Shown piece after piece: positions 25,076-33,894 of a stretch of 64,000 bases of DNA. How positions within the stretch are numbered: position 1 is the stretch's first letter; the number at the start of each line of letters is the position of its first letter. Position numbers and translations under genes: made by a program. The DNA lies in assembly GCF_040395035.1 (NCBI RefSeq), contig NZ_JBEBRB010000004.1, positions 1 through 64,000 on the forward strand, in the 5' to 3' direction. Under the pieces are notes generated by a model that was not told the DNA's origin, ran no database searches, and saw only the letters and a program-made list of their open reading frames with translations. This DNA comes from Parapedobacter lycopersici_A (lineage in GTDB: Bacteria; Bacteroidota; Bacteroidia; Sphingobacteriales; Sphingobacteriaceae).

Positions 25076-26866
25076 ATGAAGCACATCCGCAACTTTTGCA
25101 TTATCGCACATATTGACCACGGTAAAAGCACACTCGCTGATCGGTTGCTGGAGGTGACAGCGACCATCAGCCAGCGGGAGGCGCAGGCGCAACTTTTGGA
25201 CAACATGGACCTGGAACGGGAGCGTGGCATTACGATCAAGAGCCACGCCATCCAGATGAATTATATTAAAGACGGGCAGCCCTATACCCTGAACCTGATC
25301 GATACGCCCGGTCACGTGGATTTTTCCTACGAAGTATCCCGCTCAATTGCTGCCTGTGAAGGTGCATTACTCATTGTGGACGCCTCCCAGGGGATACAGG
25401 CACAGACTATTTCCAACCTGTACCTGGCATTGGAACACGACCTGGAAATTATACCGATACTCAATAAAATGGACCTTCCGGGGGCGATGCCCGAAGAGGT
25501 GAAGGACCAGATCATTGAACTGATCGGTGGCAAAAGAGAAGATATTATCCCCGCTTCCGGCAAGACCGGCCTGGGTGTGCAGGATATCCTGAATGCCATC
25601 GTGGAGCGCGTCCCGCCACCGGTTGGTGATCCGGAGGCACCGTTGCAGGCGTTGATCTTTGATTCCGTTTTTAATTCGTTCCGGGGTATCATGGCCTATT
25701 TTAAGGTTGAAAACGGTGTGATTCGGAAGGGCGATAAAGTGAAATTCATTGCCACAGGCAAGGAATATGTGGCGGATGAAATTGGTACGCTAAAGCTCAA
25801 TCAGGTTCCCAAAGAGCTGATCCAGACAGGGGACGTGGGGTATATCATTTCCGGCATTAAGGAAGCCCGGGAGGTGAAAGTGGGGGATACCATTACCCAC
25901 GTGGCCCGGCCGAGCCAAGTTGCCATCAAAGGATTTGAAGAAGTAAAGCCCATGGTGTTTGCCGGTATCTATCCGGTAGATACGGAGGATTTCGAGGAGC
26001 TGCGCGAAAGCATGCACCGCCTGCAGCTGAACGACGCGTCGCTTGTTTTTGAACCGGAATCATCCGCAGCGCTGGGGTTCGGTTTCCGATGCGGCTTTTT
26101 GGGTATGCTGCATATGGAAATCATCCAGGAGCGCCTCGAACGCGAATTTGATATGACGGTGATCACGACCGTCCCGAACGTATCGTACAAAGCCTACCTG
26201 ACGAAAGATCAGGAGGAAATCATTGTGCATAATCCGTCTGACCTGCCGGATCCGAGTAAGCTGGATTACGTGGAAGAACCTTACATTAAAGCGAATATCA
26301 TTACAAAGGCCGAATTTGTGGGTTCAGTAATGTCGCTGTGTATCCAGAAACGGGGTGTCATTATCAACCAGTCTTACCTGACGGCCGACCGGGTGGAGAT
26401 GGTGTTTGAGATGCCAATGGGCGAAATCGTGTTTGATTTTTACGATAAGCTGAAAACCATATCCAAAGGCTATGCCTCATTTGATTACCATCAGATCGGT
26501 TACCGGCAATCCGACCTGGTAAAACTGGATATCCGGCTGAATGGCGAACCTGTCGACGCGCTTTCTTCGTTGATCCACCGCAGCAATGCTTACGATTTCG
26601 GTAAAAAGATCTGTGAAAAGCTGAAAGAACTGCTGCCACGGCAGCAATTCGAGATTGCCATCCAGGCGTCTATCGGAGCCAAAATTATTTCACGGGAAAA
26701 CATCCGGGCACTGCGTAAGGACGTGACGGCGAAATGTTACGGCGGGGACATCTCGCGGAAACGTAAATTACTGGAAAAGCAGAAAAAAGGAAAGAAACGC
26801 ATGCGCCAGGTGGGTAACGTGGAGATCCCGCAGTCGGCATTTATGGCGGTCCTGAAGCTGGATTAA
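25076..26866 (+). CDS. lepA: Elongation factor 4 (ribosome back-translocase)
   Basis: Translational GTPase LepA/EF4, 596 aa. G1 motif AHIDHGKST (11-19), switch II DTPGHVDFSYEV and the G4 NKMDLPGA are all visible. The hallmark LepA C-terminal region includes LRKDVTAKCYGGDISRKRKLLEKQ and ends in a basic tail with FMAVLKLD. The ATG at 25076 is used because a TTG five codons upstream lies too near the -7 element. It stands between kdsA and folD with separate intergenic gaps. Confidence 0.97.
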   Translation: MKHIRNFCIIAHIDHGKSTLADRLLEVTATISQREAQAQLLDNMDLERERGITIKSHAIQMNYIKDGQPYTLNLIDTPGHVDFSYEVSRSIAACEGALLIVDASQGIQAQTISNLYLALEHDLEIIPILNKMDLPGAMPEEVKDQIIELIGGKREDIIPASGKTGLGVQDILNAIVERVPPPVGDPEAPLQALIFDSVFNSFRGIMAYFKVENGVIRKGDKVKFIATGKEYVADEIGTLKLNQVPKELIQTGDVGYIISGIKEAREVKVGDTITHVARPSQVAIKGFEEVKPMVFAGIYPVDTEDFEELRESMHRLQLNDASLVFEPESSAALGFGFRCGFLGMLHMEIIQERLEREFDMTVITTVPNVSYKAYLTKDQEEIIVHNPSDLPDPSKLDYVEEPYIKANIITKAEFVGSVMSLCIQKRGVIINQSYLTADRVEMVFEMPMGEIVFDFYDKLKTISKGYASFDYHQIGYRQSDLVKLDIRLNGEPVDALSSLIHRSNAYDFGKKICEKLKELLPRQQFEIAIQASIGAKIISRENIRALRKDVTAKCYGGDISRKRKLLEKQKKGKKRMRQVGNVEIPQSAFMAVLKLD

Positions 26867-27006
26867 TTTTAGTTTCCCGGTAAGTAACTGTCGACTGATA
26901 AATAGGCGATAATAAATATATAAACAGGCAATTAGGGAGTTGTAATTAAATTAATAATGAAGATGGCTTGAAGTGTAAAACCAAAGGCCAAAAGCAAGCA
27001 TAGCAT

Positions 27007-27891
27007 ATGGAACTACTCGACGGCAAACTCGTATCGGCAAAGATCAAGGAAGATATTAAGCAGGAAGCTGCGGCTTTTATGGCATCCACAGGAAGGAAAC
27101 CGCACCTGGTGGCTATATTAGTGGGGCATGACGGTGCGAGCGAAACGTACGTAGCCAGTAAAATGCGCAATTGCGAGTTGGTAGGCTTTGAATCCACGAA
27201 CATCCATTATGAAGCGGATGTGACGGAAGCTGAGCTGATTGCCAAAATCGAATCGCTCAATGCCGACGATCGGGTAGACGGCCTTATTGTGCAGCTCCCG
27301 CTGCCGGCGCACATCAATCCCGAACGGATTACCGAAGCCATCGACTACCGGAAAGATGTGGATGGATTCCATCCGGTAAACCTTGGCCGTATGCAGCGTA
27401 ACCTGCCGTGCTTTATTCCGGCCACGCCCTATGGTGTGATGCTGATGCTGGACCATTACCGGATTGATACCGCCGGACTGCATGCCGTCGTCGTGGGACG
27501 AAGCAATATCGTGGGCAGCCCCATGAGTATCCTGCTCGCCCGTAACAGCGTCCCGGGCAACTGCACGGTAACGCTGACCCATAGCCGTACCAAAAACATC
27601 ACGGAGGAGGTCCGCCGTGCGGACATTGTGGTGGCCGCGATCGGCAAGAAACATTTTATCACCCCCGACATGGTAAAACCCGGCGCCATTGTGATCGATG
27701 TCGGCATCAATCGCGAAACCAGCACACAGACCAAATCGGGATATAAGCTTTACGGTGACGTAGATTTCGACGGGGTGGCACCAAAGGCCTCCTGGATTAC
27801 GCCGGTACCGGGCGGGGTCGGCCTGATGACCATTATCGGGCTGTTAAAGAACACCCTGGAGGCGGCCAAAGGGACCATTTACCCACGCTGA
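27007..27891 (+). CDS. folD: Methylenetetrahydrofolate dehydrogenase / cyclohydrolase
   Basis: Bifunctional one-carbon enzyme making 10-formyl-THF, which feeds PurN and PurH encoded elsewhere in this window. 294 aa. The catalytic Tyr48 and Lys52 lie in ETYVASKMR, and the family signatures VQLPLPAHI, KDVDGFHP and the late GGVGLMTIIGLLKNT are present. The Rossmann segment VVGRSNIVGSPMS is intact. It is followed by the two-component pair after about 60 bp. Confidence 0.97.
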   Translation: MELLDGKLVSAKIKEDIKQEAAAFMASTGRKPHLVAILVGHDGASETYVASKMRNCELVGFESTNIHYEADVTEAELIAKIESLNADDRVDGLIVQLPLPAHINPERITEAIDYRKDVDGFHPVNLGRMQRNLPCFIPATPYGVMLMLDHYRIDTAGLHAVVVGRSNIVGSPMSILLARNSVPGNCTVTLTHSRTKNITEEVRRADIVVAAIGKKHFITPDMVKPGAIVIDVGINRETSTQTKSGYKLYGDVDFDGVAPKASWITPVPGGVGLMTIIGLLKNTLEAAKGTIYPR

Positions 27892-27950
27892 TATTTTCCA
27901 GTCTTTTTACCGAATTTGGCTTTATCTTTACCATTTCATGAGCAATTGAA

Positions 27951-28625
27951 ATGAAGATACTGATTATCGAAGATGAAGCGGACCTGCGGGAAAATATCAT
28001 CCAGTTTCTCCGCAAGGAGCAGTACCTGGTCGAATCTGCCTCGGATTTCCATTCAGCAAAGGAAAAGATCTCCCTGTATGACTACGACTGTATTCTGCTG
28101 GATGTGGGCCTCCCGGACGGCAATGGACTGGACATACTCCGGATGTTGAAATTGCTGGAAAAACAGGAAAACGTGATCGTTATTTCTGCCAAGGACTCGC
28201 TGGATGATAAACTGGAGGGCCTGGACCTGGGCGCCGACGATTACCTGACCAAGCCGTTCCACCTGGCCGAGCTCAATGCCCGGATCAAGGCGGTGCTCAG
28301 AAGAAAAGCACTGGATGGCCGCAATATGGTGCGGATAAACAACATGGAGCTTAATTTCGATGACCGCACGCTGCAGATTAATGGCAACGACATCCGGCTC
28401 AACCGAAAGGAATTTGATATCATGGCTTTTTTTGTGGTCAATAAAAACCGCCTGATCCATAAGTCGGCGTTAGCCGAACATGTGTGGGGCGACCATATTG
28501 ATAATGCCGATAACTTTGATTTTATTTACTCCCAGATTAAAAACCTTCGCAAGAAGCTGAAAGACTGCGGCGCCGACCTGGAGATACAGGCCATATACGG
28601 CGTAGGATATAAGCTGACCGTATAA
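27951..28625 (+). CDS. Response regulator, OmpR family
   Basis: A 224-aa regulator with an N-terminal receiver (1-115; phospho-acceptor Asp51 in LLDVGLPDGNG, conserved Lys101 in YLTKPFHL) and a C-terminal winged helix (about 130-222; YSQIKNLRKKLKDCG and IYGVGYKL). It is encoded 10 bp upstream of a sensor kinase gene, so the two form a cognate pair. The signal and target genes are not visible. Confidence 0.94.
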   Translation: MKILIIEDEADLRENIIQFLRKEQYLVESASDFHSAKEKISLYDYDCILLDVGLPDGNGLDILRMLKLLEKQENVIVISAKDSLDDKLEGLDLGADDYLTKPFHLAELNARIKAVLRRKALDGRNMVRINNMELNFDDRTLQINGNDIRLNRKEFDIMAFFVVNKNRLIHKSALAEHVWGDHIDNADNFDFIYSQIKNLRKKLKDCGADLEIQAIYGVGYKLTV

Positions 28626-28634
28626 TCCCGCTGG

Positions 28635-29927
28635 ATGAAACTGCTCAATCATACATTGCTGTATTTATCCGCTTCCCTGATTTTTATTCTCAGCATCTGG
28701 GCGGTTGTCTTTTATATCGGCATGATGGACGAAGTGTACGACAGCATTGAGGACGGATTGGAAAACTACAAGATCCTGATCATCCAAAAGGCAGGCACGG
28801 ACACGACATTGCTCGGGAAAAATTATTTTGGAGAGAGTAACTACGCCATCCGGCCGATTGCAAAGGAAAAGGCCATAATGGCCACGGAAGCATTCAAGGA
28901 TACAGCCATGTATATGGAGTATGAGGAAAGCCTGGAAACCGTCCGTATGCTGACCACCTATTTTTCGACACCGGATGACCGGTACTACCAGCTGAAAATC
29001 ATTGCTTCCATGGTAGAGGAGGATGACCTCGTCGCCGATTTGATGCATGCGCTGCTGTGGCTCTATGTGGCCGTGATTGCCAGTGCGTTTATTATCAACA
29101 ACTGGGTGCTGCGTAAAATCTGGCGTCCTTTTTATGAATTACAGGACGAACTCCGCCTTTTTAAGCTGGGCGAGGACAAGTCATTCAATCCACCGCAAAC
29201 GCGGGTATCCGAATTCAGGGACATGAATGAAACCGTCGCCGAATTGCTTAAAGCCAATATTGCCGCATTTCAGCAACAGAAACAGTTTATTGAAAACGCG
29301 TCACATGAATTGCAGACGCCCCTGGCCATTGCAATGAATAAACTGGAATTATTGCTGGAGCAGCATTACGGCACCGAGGAGCAGACACAGTTACTGGCAA
29401 ACGCCATCCAGTACCTTGAGCGGCTTACCCGGCTGAATAAGGCATTGCTGCTGCTTTCCAAAATAGAAAACAGGCAGTTTGCCCGTGAAGAGGCTATCGA
29501 TTTCAATGCGTTGCTGCGCCAGCAGACCGATGATTTCGGGGAGCTTCTGGAGTATAAAGATATCCGTGTGGACATTACGGAGCAGGCTTCTCTGGTGTGG
29601 TCTTTCAATGCAGACCTGGCTGATATTTTAATTACAAACGTGGTGAAAAATGCCATCATACATAACCATCCAGGCGGTCATATTCAGATCCGTATAGAAG
29701 AAAACGGATTCAGCATTACGAATACCGGACAAGCAAAGTCGTTGGAAACCACCGAGATTTTCATGCGTTTTCACCGTACACCGGATAATCCGGCATCCAC
29801 TGGCCTTGGTTTAGCCATTGTACGGTCCATTGTTCAGTTCTATCATATTCAGGTGACGTACCATTACGAAAACGGATTGCATGGTTTTACGTTTCATCGG
29901 GAGCCCCGGCCCGCTGCCGTTAACTGA
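28635..29927 (+). CDS. Sensor histidine kinase
   Basis: A 430-aa membrane kinase. Transmembrane helices at about 8-30 and 136-158 enclose an extracytoplasmic sensor domain of about 105 residues that shows no recognisable family. A linker leads to the HisKA helix with His224 in ENASHELQTPL, then the ATPase domain with N-box NVVKNAIIHN and G2 box TGLGLAIV. The G1 region reads ITNTG rather than the common DNGxG. The gene overlaps the 3' end of the convergent LapA-like gene by 8 bp. Confidence 0.93.
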   Translation: MKLLNHTLLYLSASLIFILSIWAVVFYIGMMDEVYDSIEDGLENYKILIIQKAGTDTTLLGKNYFGESNYAIRPIAKEKAIMATEAFKDTAMYMEYEESLETVRMLTTYFSTPDDRYYQLKIIASMVEEDDLVADLMHALLWLYVAVIASAFIINNWVLRKIWRPFYELQDELRLFKLGEDKSFNPPQTRVSEFRDMNETVAELLKANIAAFQQQKQFIENASHELQTPLAIAMNKLELLLEQHYGTEEQTQLLANAIQYLERLTRLNKALLLLSKIENRQFAREEAIDFNALLRQQTDDFGELLEYKDIRVDITEQASLVWSFNADLADILITNVVKNAIIHNHPGGHIQIRIEENGFSITNTGQAKSLETTEIFMRFHRTPDNPASTGLGLAIVRSIVQFYHIQVTYHYENGLHGFTFHREPRPAAVN

Positions 29928-30192
29928 TGTAGTCGCGGTCGGGATCATCCAATGGTTGGGGTGATCCACCGGTAACCGGATCCTCCTGGCGTTCCGGTAG
30001 GGGCGGGCGTCTTTTTGGTCGCCCGATCAGAAAGCCTACAACGGCTCCGATAAAAAACATGGTGCCCAATACAGCCAGCTTCGGGACCGTCCGCACGCCA
30101 AATATCCAAAAATTGACCTCATCCATGTTTTTCATGAGGATAATTGTCACCAAAACAGTTACAATGATCACAAAAAGGGTCTTTGCACGCAT
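29920..30192 (-). CDS. Small LapA-like membrane protein
   Basis: A 90-aa protein from the ATG at 30192 (an upstream in-frame ATG at 30237 is less likely). Two transmembrane helices (about 4-20 and 36-56) are followed by a basic patch GRPKRRPPLPER and an acidic, proline-rich tail. The layout MxxKxxxxIxxxxxxxxFxxxNxxxVxxxxxG fits the LapA/DUF1049 family of inner-membrane proteins linked to envelope assembly. It overlaps the convergent kinase gene by 8 bp. Function unknown. Confidence 0.7.
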   Translation of the reverse strand: MRAKTLFVIIVTVLVTIILMKNMDEVNFWIFGVRTVPKLAVLGTMFFIGAVVGFLIGRPKRRPPLPERQEDPVTGGSPQPLDDPDRDYIS

Positions 30193-30326
30193 AATGTTAT
30201 GATTTGGGACTAAAATTAGGTTAAAATTCCGCAGCATGCAAATGTGGATTTAAACCGCTTATAGCTAATATGTAGCGAAGCTTTGCATAAAATTTTAACT
30301 ATTTTTAACTTTTTCTTTCATAAAAT

Positions 30327-30357
30327 TTTGCTTATACAGTACCATATCGTATTTTTG
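30327..30357 (+). promoter_or_regulatory. Bacteroidota-type promoter for susC operon
   Basis: TTTG (30327-30330), 19-nt spacer, TATTTTTG (30350-30357): an exact consensus match. Transcription would start near 30363, leaving a leader of nearly 390 nt before the susC ATG at 30751. Confidence 0.75.
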
Positions 30358-30549
30358 GCGAACAAATAAGAACACACAAAAACCAAGCACAGTTTACGCA
30401 CACGGAAGGGGTATTGTACTCAAATCATTGGTATAAGGTCATGCTAAATCGATATTGTACCTATGATAGCACCCAAGAGCTAAACAGTTGCATTGCAATT
30501 TGAAGGAAGGCAATGTCCCAGTTGACCACATCAGAAAGCAAATTTATTA

Positions 30550-30583
30550 AGACGGTAATGATGCCGTTTTTCCAACTTGGAAC
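30550..30583 (+). promoter_or_regulatory. Possible attenuator hairpin and palindrome in susC leader
   Basis: AAGACGG (30550-30556) pairs with CCGTTTT (30565-30571) with one G-U pair, and the stem ends in a short T-run. The perfect palindrome TTCCAA-C-TTGGAA (30571-30583) begins at its end. Arrangement suggests conditional termination or protein binding in the leader. Confidence 0.35.
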
Positions 30584-30750
30584 GTATTGCCTTGTCATTA
30601 AACCAGGCGAATAGTATCCGGTCGTGGATACGTTTTGCTATGTTTAACCGATACCAGGGATAGCAAGCTACCTGATCCCGTAAGGGATTGTCCAAATACA
30701 ACATCAACGCTTTATTATTCAACTATATTTTTAACCAAATTCACAAACGC

Positions 30751-33700
30751 ATGAAACAAAAATTACTATGTTTCCTAATGTTGGGTGTATTGCTGATTGG
30801 TTCGGCATATGCCCAAGACAGAAGGATCAGTGGTAGGGTGACGGCCGAAGTAGATGGTGAACCCCTATCAGGTGTGTCTGTTGTTGTCACAGGGACTACT
30901 TCCGGTACAGCAACAGACGGCAGTGGTGTTTATTCCATTGTGGTTCCTTCTGGAAGCCAATCCTTGACATTCAGTATCCTGGGATACGCATCGCAAACCA
31001 TATCCGTGGGTTCGGCCAACTCCATTGACGTGGCCTTAGCGCTGGAATCAGCGGAGTTATCCGAAGTGGTGATTACTGCACTCGGTATTGCTCGGCCCAA
31101 GAATGAATTGAGCTATGCCGCTACGTCCGTAGGCAACGAAGAACTGACCCAGGTCAATGCCGTCAATGCCGTCAATGGATTGCAGGGTAAAGTATCCGGA
31201 TTAAACGTGACGACCATCAGCAGTGGCGTGTTTGAGGATGTGAACATCAACCTGCGCGGGATCCGCTCACTGACGGGGAATAACGATCCGTTATTGGTAC
31301 TGGACGGTGTTCCGACCCCGATCAGTTACTTTGCTTCGATTAATCCGAATGATATCGAGAATATCTCGGTGCTTAAAGGTTCCTCTTCAGCAGCCATCTA
31401 TGGCCCGGATGCCCGTAACGGGGTGATTGTGGTGACCACAAAGCATGGATCAGACGCACCGGTAATCAACGTCAGCCACGCAACCCAGTTCCAACAGATT
31501 TCCTTTTTTCCTAAACTCCAGAAAAAATTTGGTTCAGGTGGATATGGATCCTACATCCCGTATGAAAACTGGTCGTGGGGACCTGCTTATGACGGTTCCA
31601 CCAAAGAAATCGGACATACATTGCCTGACGGAAGCGTGCAAACGGTACCCTACAGTGCAACTGATGAGCGACAGGATTTCTTCGATACCGGCGTTACGAT
31701 ACAAAATGGTGTCTCGTTGTCTACAAGCGACTTTTTCTTATCCCTGCAAGATGCCAACGTAAAGGGCATCGTTCCGGGTGATAAAAATCGCCGGACAAGC
31801 GTTCGCCTGAATGCAAGCCGTGAGTACGGAAAATTTGATGCCGGACTGAATATCAACTATAGTCAGATGAACTATAAGTTGTTCCATGACGAAGGTATGG
31901 GTGATTATTTTACGGCACAGAATGTTGGCGGTAATGATGGTCTGATGGCGCAGATATTTAATACGCCAGCCCATATTCCGTTGTCCAGGTATAAGAATTT
32001 TGATACAGACCCATTTTCCGATTATAATGGCTATTTTAATGACTATGGATTAAATCCATACTTTGCAATTGATAACTGGCGGCGTGAGGGGAAACGGCAG
32101 GATGTGTTGGCCAACCTGAAACTTGGATTCCAGGCAACGGAATGGCTTAATTTTACCTACCGTGCCGGTATAACCAGCCAAACCAGGATCGACAGAAACT
32201 ACTCTAAAGGGGAAGTACCTAATGAATATGGCCTTAGCAGGTCCTTTACGTTAATCCCCGGCACGGTAGAGGAACAGCCGTATTCTTATACGCGGCTGTC
32301 GTCAGAACTGTTCGGTTCCCTTGACAAGGAGCTGAATGATGATTTTAGAATTACGGCTATTTTAGGAACCTACCTGCGGCAGACGGAATACCGCGATACC
32401 GAGGTAGGTGCAGGTAACTTGGTGGTTCCCGAACTGTATAATATCGGTAACCGTACCGGAAGCCTTTCAGGACAGTCAACCTTTAGTCGGTCCAGATTAT
32501 TTTCCGTTTACGGTAGCGCAGGATTAAGTTTTAGAGGCTGGGCGAACATTGAGGTCACCGGACGGAATGACCAAACCTCATTACTCTCATTAGCGAATAA
32601 CTCTTATTTTTACCCAGGTGTCAGTGGATCCATCCTGCTGACAGATGCGGTTCCCGCACTGAAAGGTAATGGGTTGACTTATTTAAAGCTGAGGGGTGCG
32701 TGGAACAAAACGGGTAATGCCGATATTGCCCCGTATTCATTGGCAGCTATTTATAGGCAGCCCCCTTATACGGGATTCCCCTTCGGATCACTGCCTGGAT
32801 TTTCAGCCGGAAATACGACATATGATGCGAACCTCAATCCGGAGTTTATTAATAGCACAGAAGCCGGTATTGAATCCGCATTCCTGAATGGCCGGATTAC
32901 ATTGGAGGCAACCTATTTTTATCAGAAGAACACGGATCAGATTATTAGTGTTAGGACATCGGATGCCACCGGTTATAACTTTGCCAATTTAAATGCGGCC
33001 TCGTTTGTCAATAAAGGTATAGAGTTGGACCTTGGTTTTACACCGCTGGTTAAATTTACGGACGGTAGCGTCAATTTCCGGGCCAACGCGTTGTACAATG
33101 ATAGCAAAGTGACCAGTGTTCACCCTGCGTTGGGAGGCGAAGTGAATATCGGCGGGTACATTGCATCCGGAAACTCTGCAATTGTGGGCCTTCCCGCTTT
33201 CGTTCACAAAGCGACGGATTATTTGAGAGATGATCAGGGACGTATCATTGTTGATCGCATTTCCGGTTATCCCTCTGTGGACCCGAATAATAAAATATTT
33301 GGCCGCACCATGCCCCTGTGGATTATCGGCTTAAATCCTTCCGTCAATTGGAAAGGCTTCAGTTTATCCGCGCTGCTTGAATACAAGGGCGGCCATAACG
33401 CATCCTTTTTTGGTCAGGGCACTGACATGGCATGGACTGGTGTAGGCGAGGCAACGGCCGTAAACAATAGGGAGCGTTTCGTGCTTCCGAATTCTTCGTA
33501 TGAGGATCCGGCAAATCCCGGCACTTACCTGCCAAACACGGATATTACCGTAGCAAACGTAAACGACTTCTTCACTGGTGTATACCGTGATGCGGCATCT
33601 AACTTTATTGTAAGTGCAGCAGCTTGGCGTATGCGGGAATTGTCGTTATCTTATAGCTTCCCAGAGCATATTCTTGCTAAACTTGGCGTCGTAAAGGGCT

Positions 33701-33876
33701 TGTCTGTTGCTGTAACGGGCAGGAACCTGTTTATATGGGTGCCCAAAGAAAACAAGTTCAACGATCCTGACTTCAATAGCGTGGATGCAGATTACGATAA
33801 TATCTTTGGTATTGTCGATTCACGGTCTAATCCGCCGGTCAGGAACTTTGGGTTTAATGTAAACGTTAGATTCTAA
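30751..33876 (+). CDS. SusC/RagA-type TonB-dependent outer-membrane transporter
   Basis: 1041 aa from the ATG at 30751, which gives a clean signal peptide (MKQKLLCFLMLGVLLIGSAY-AQ); the longer frame from 30688 is rejected. After the signal comes a carboxypeptidase-regulatory-like domain (RISGRVTAEVDGEPLSGVSV), the TonB-box region EVVITALGI, a plug with GLQGKVSGLNV and LNLRGIRS-like sequence, and a large beta-barrel ending in NVNVRF. It forms an energised importer with the SusD lipoprotein encoded 18 bp downstream. No glycoside hydrolase, peptidase or anti-sigma/ECF sensor lies nearby, so the ligand is unknown. Confidence 0.95.
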   Translation: MKQKLLCFLMLGVLLIGSAYAQDRRISGRVTAEVDGEPLSGVSVVVTGTTSGTATDGSGVYSIVVPSGSQSLTFSILGYASQTISVGSANSIDVALALESAELSEVVITALGIARPKNELSYAATSVGNEELTQVNAVNAVNGLQGKVSGLNVTTISSGVFEDVNINLRGIRSLTGNNDPLLVLDGVPTPISYFASINPNDIENISVLKGSSSAAIYGPDARNGVIVVTTKHGSDAPVINVSHATQFQQISFFPKLQKKFGSGGYGSYIPYENWSWGPAYDGSTKEIGHTLPDGSVQTVPYSATDERQDFFDTGVTIQNGVSLSTSDFFLSLQDANVKGIVPGDKNRRTSVRLNASREYGKFDAGLNINYSQMNYKLFHDEGMGDYFTAQNVGGNDGLMAQIFNTPAHIPLSRYKNFDTDPFSDYNGYFNDYGLNPYFAIDNWRREGKRQDVLANLKLGFQATEWLNFTYRAGITSQTRIDRNYSKGEVPNEYGLSRSFTLIPGTVEEQPYSYTRLSSELFGSLDKELNDDFRITAILGTYLRQTEYRDTEVGAGNLVVPELYNIGNRTGSLSGQSTFSRSRLFSVYGSAGLSFRGWANIEVTGRNDQTSLLSLANNSYFYPGVSGSILLTDAVPALKGNGLTYLKLRGAWNKTGNADIAPYSLAAIYRQPPYTGFPFGSLPGFSAGNTTYDANLNPEFINSTEAGIESAFLNGRITLEATYFYQKNTDQIISVRTSDATGYNFANLNAASFVNKGIELDLGFTPLVKFTDGSVNFRANALYNDSKVTSVHPALGGEVNIGGYIASGNSAIVGLPAFVHKATDYLRDDQGRIIVDRISGYPSVDPNNKIFGRTMPLWIIGLNPSVNWKGFSLSALLEYKGGHNASFFGQGTDMAWTGVGEATAVNNRERFVLPNSSYEDPANPGTYLPNTDITVANVNDFFTGVYRDAASNFIVSAAAWRMRELSLSYSFPEHILAKLGVVKGLSVAVTGRNLFIWVPKENKFNDPDFNSVDADYDNIFGIVDSRSNPPVRNFGFNVNVRF

Positions 33877-33894
33877 GACTTTAAAAATAAAACG

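Larger units (their letters stand above)
30193..30750. other. Long upstream region and leader of the susC operon
   Basis: About 560 bp. It holds a perfect promoter at 30327-30357, a predicted untranslated leader of nearly 390 nt, a terminator-like hairpin at 30550-30571, the palindrome TTCCAACTTGGAA at 30571-30583 and a short stem GTATCC/GGATAC at 30615-30632. A 63-codon frame on the minus strand (30531-30722) is not supported by any homology I recognise. Confidence 0.6.

Noticed and set aside
30531..30722. 63-codon frame on the minus strand in the susC leader, with protein-like composition
   Set aside because: No recognisable family, no ribosome-binding site or promoter, and it lies across hairpin structures of the plus-strand leader; treated as chance.
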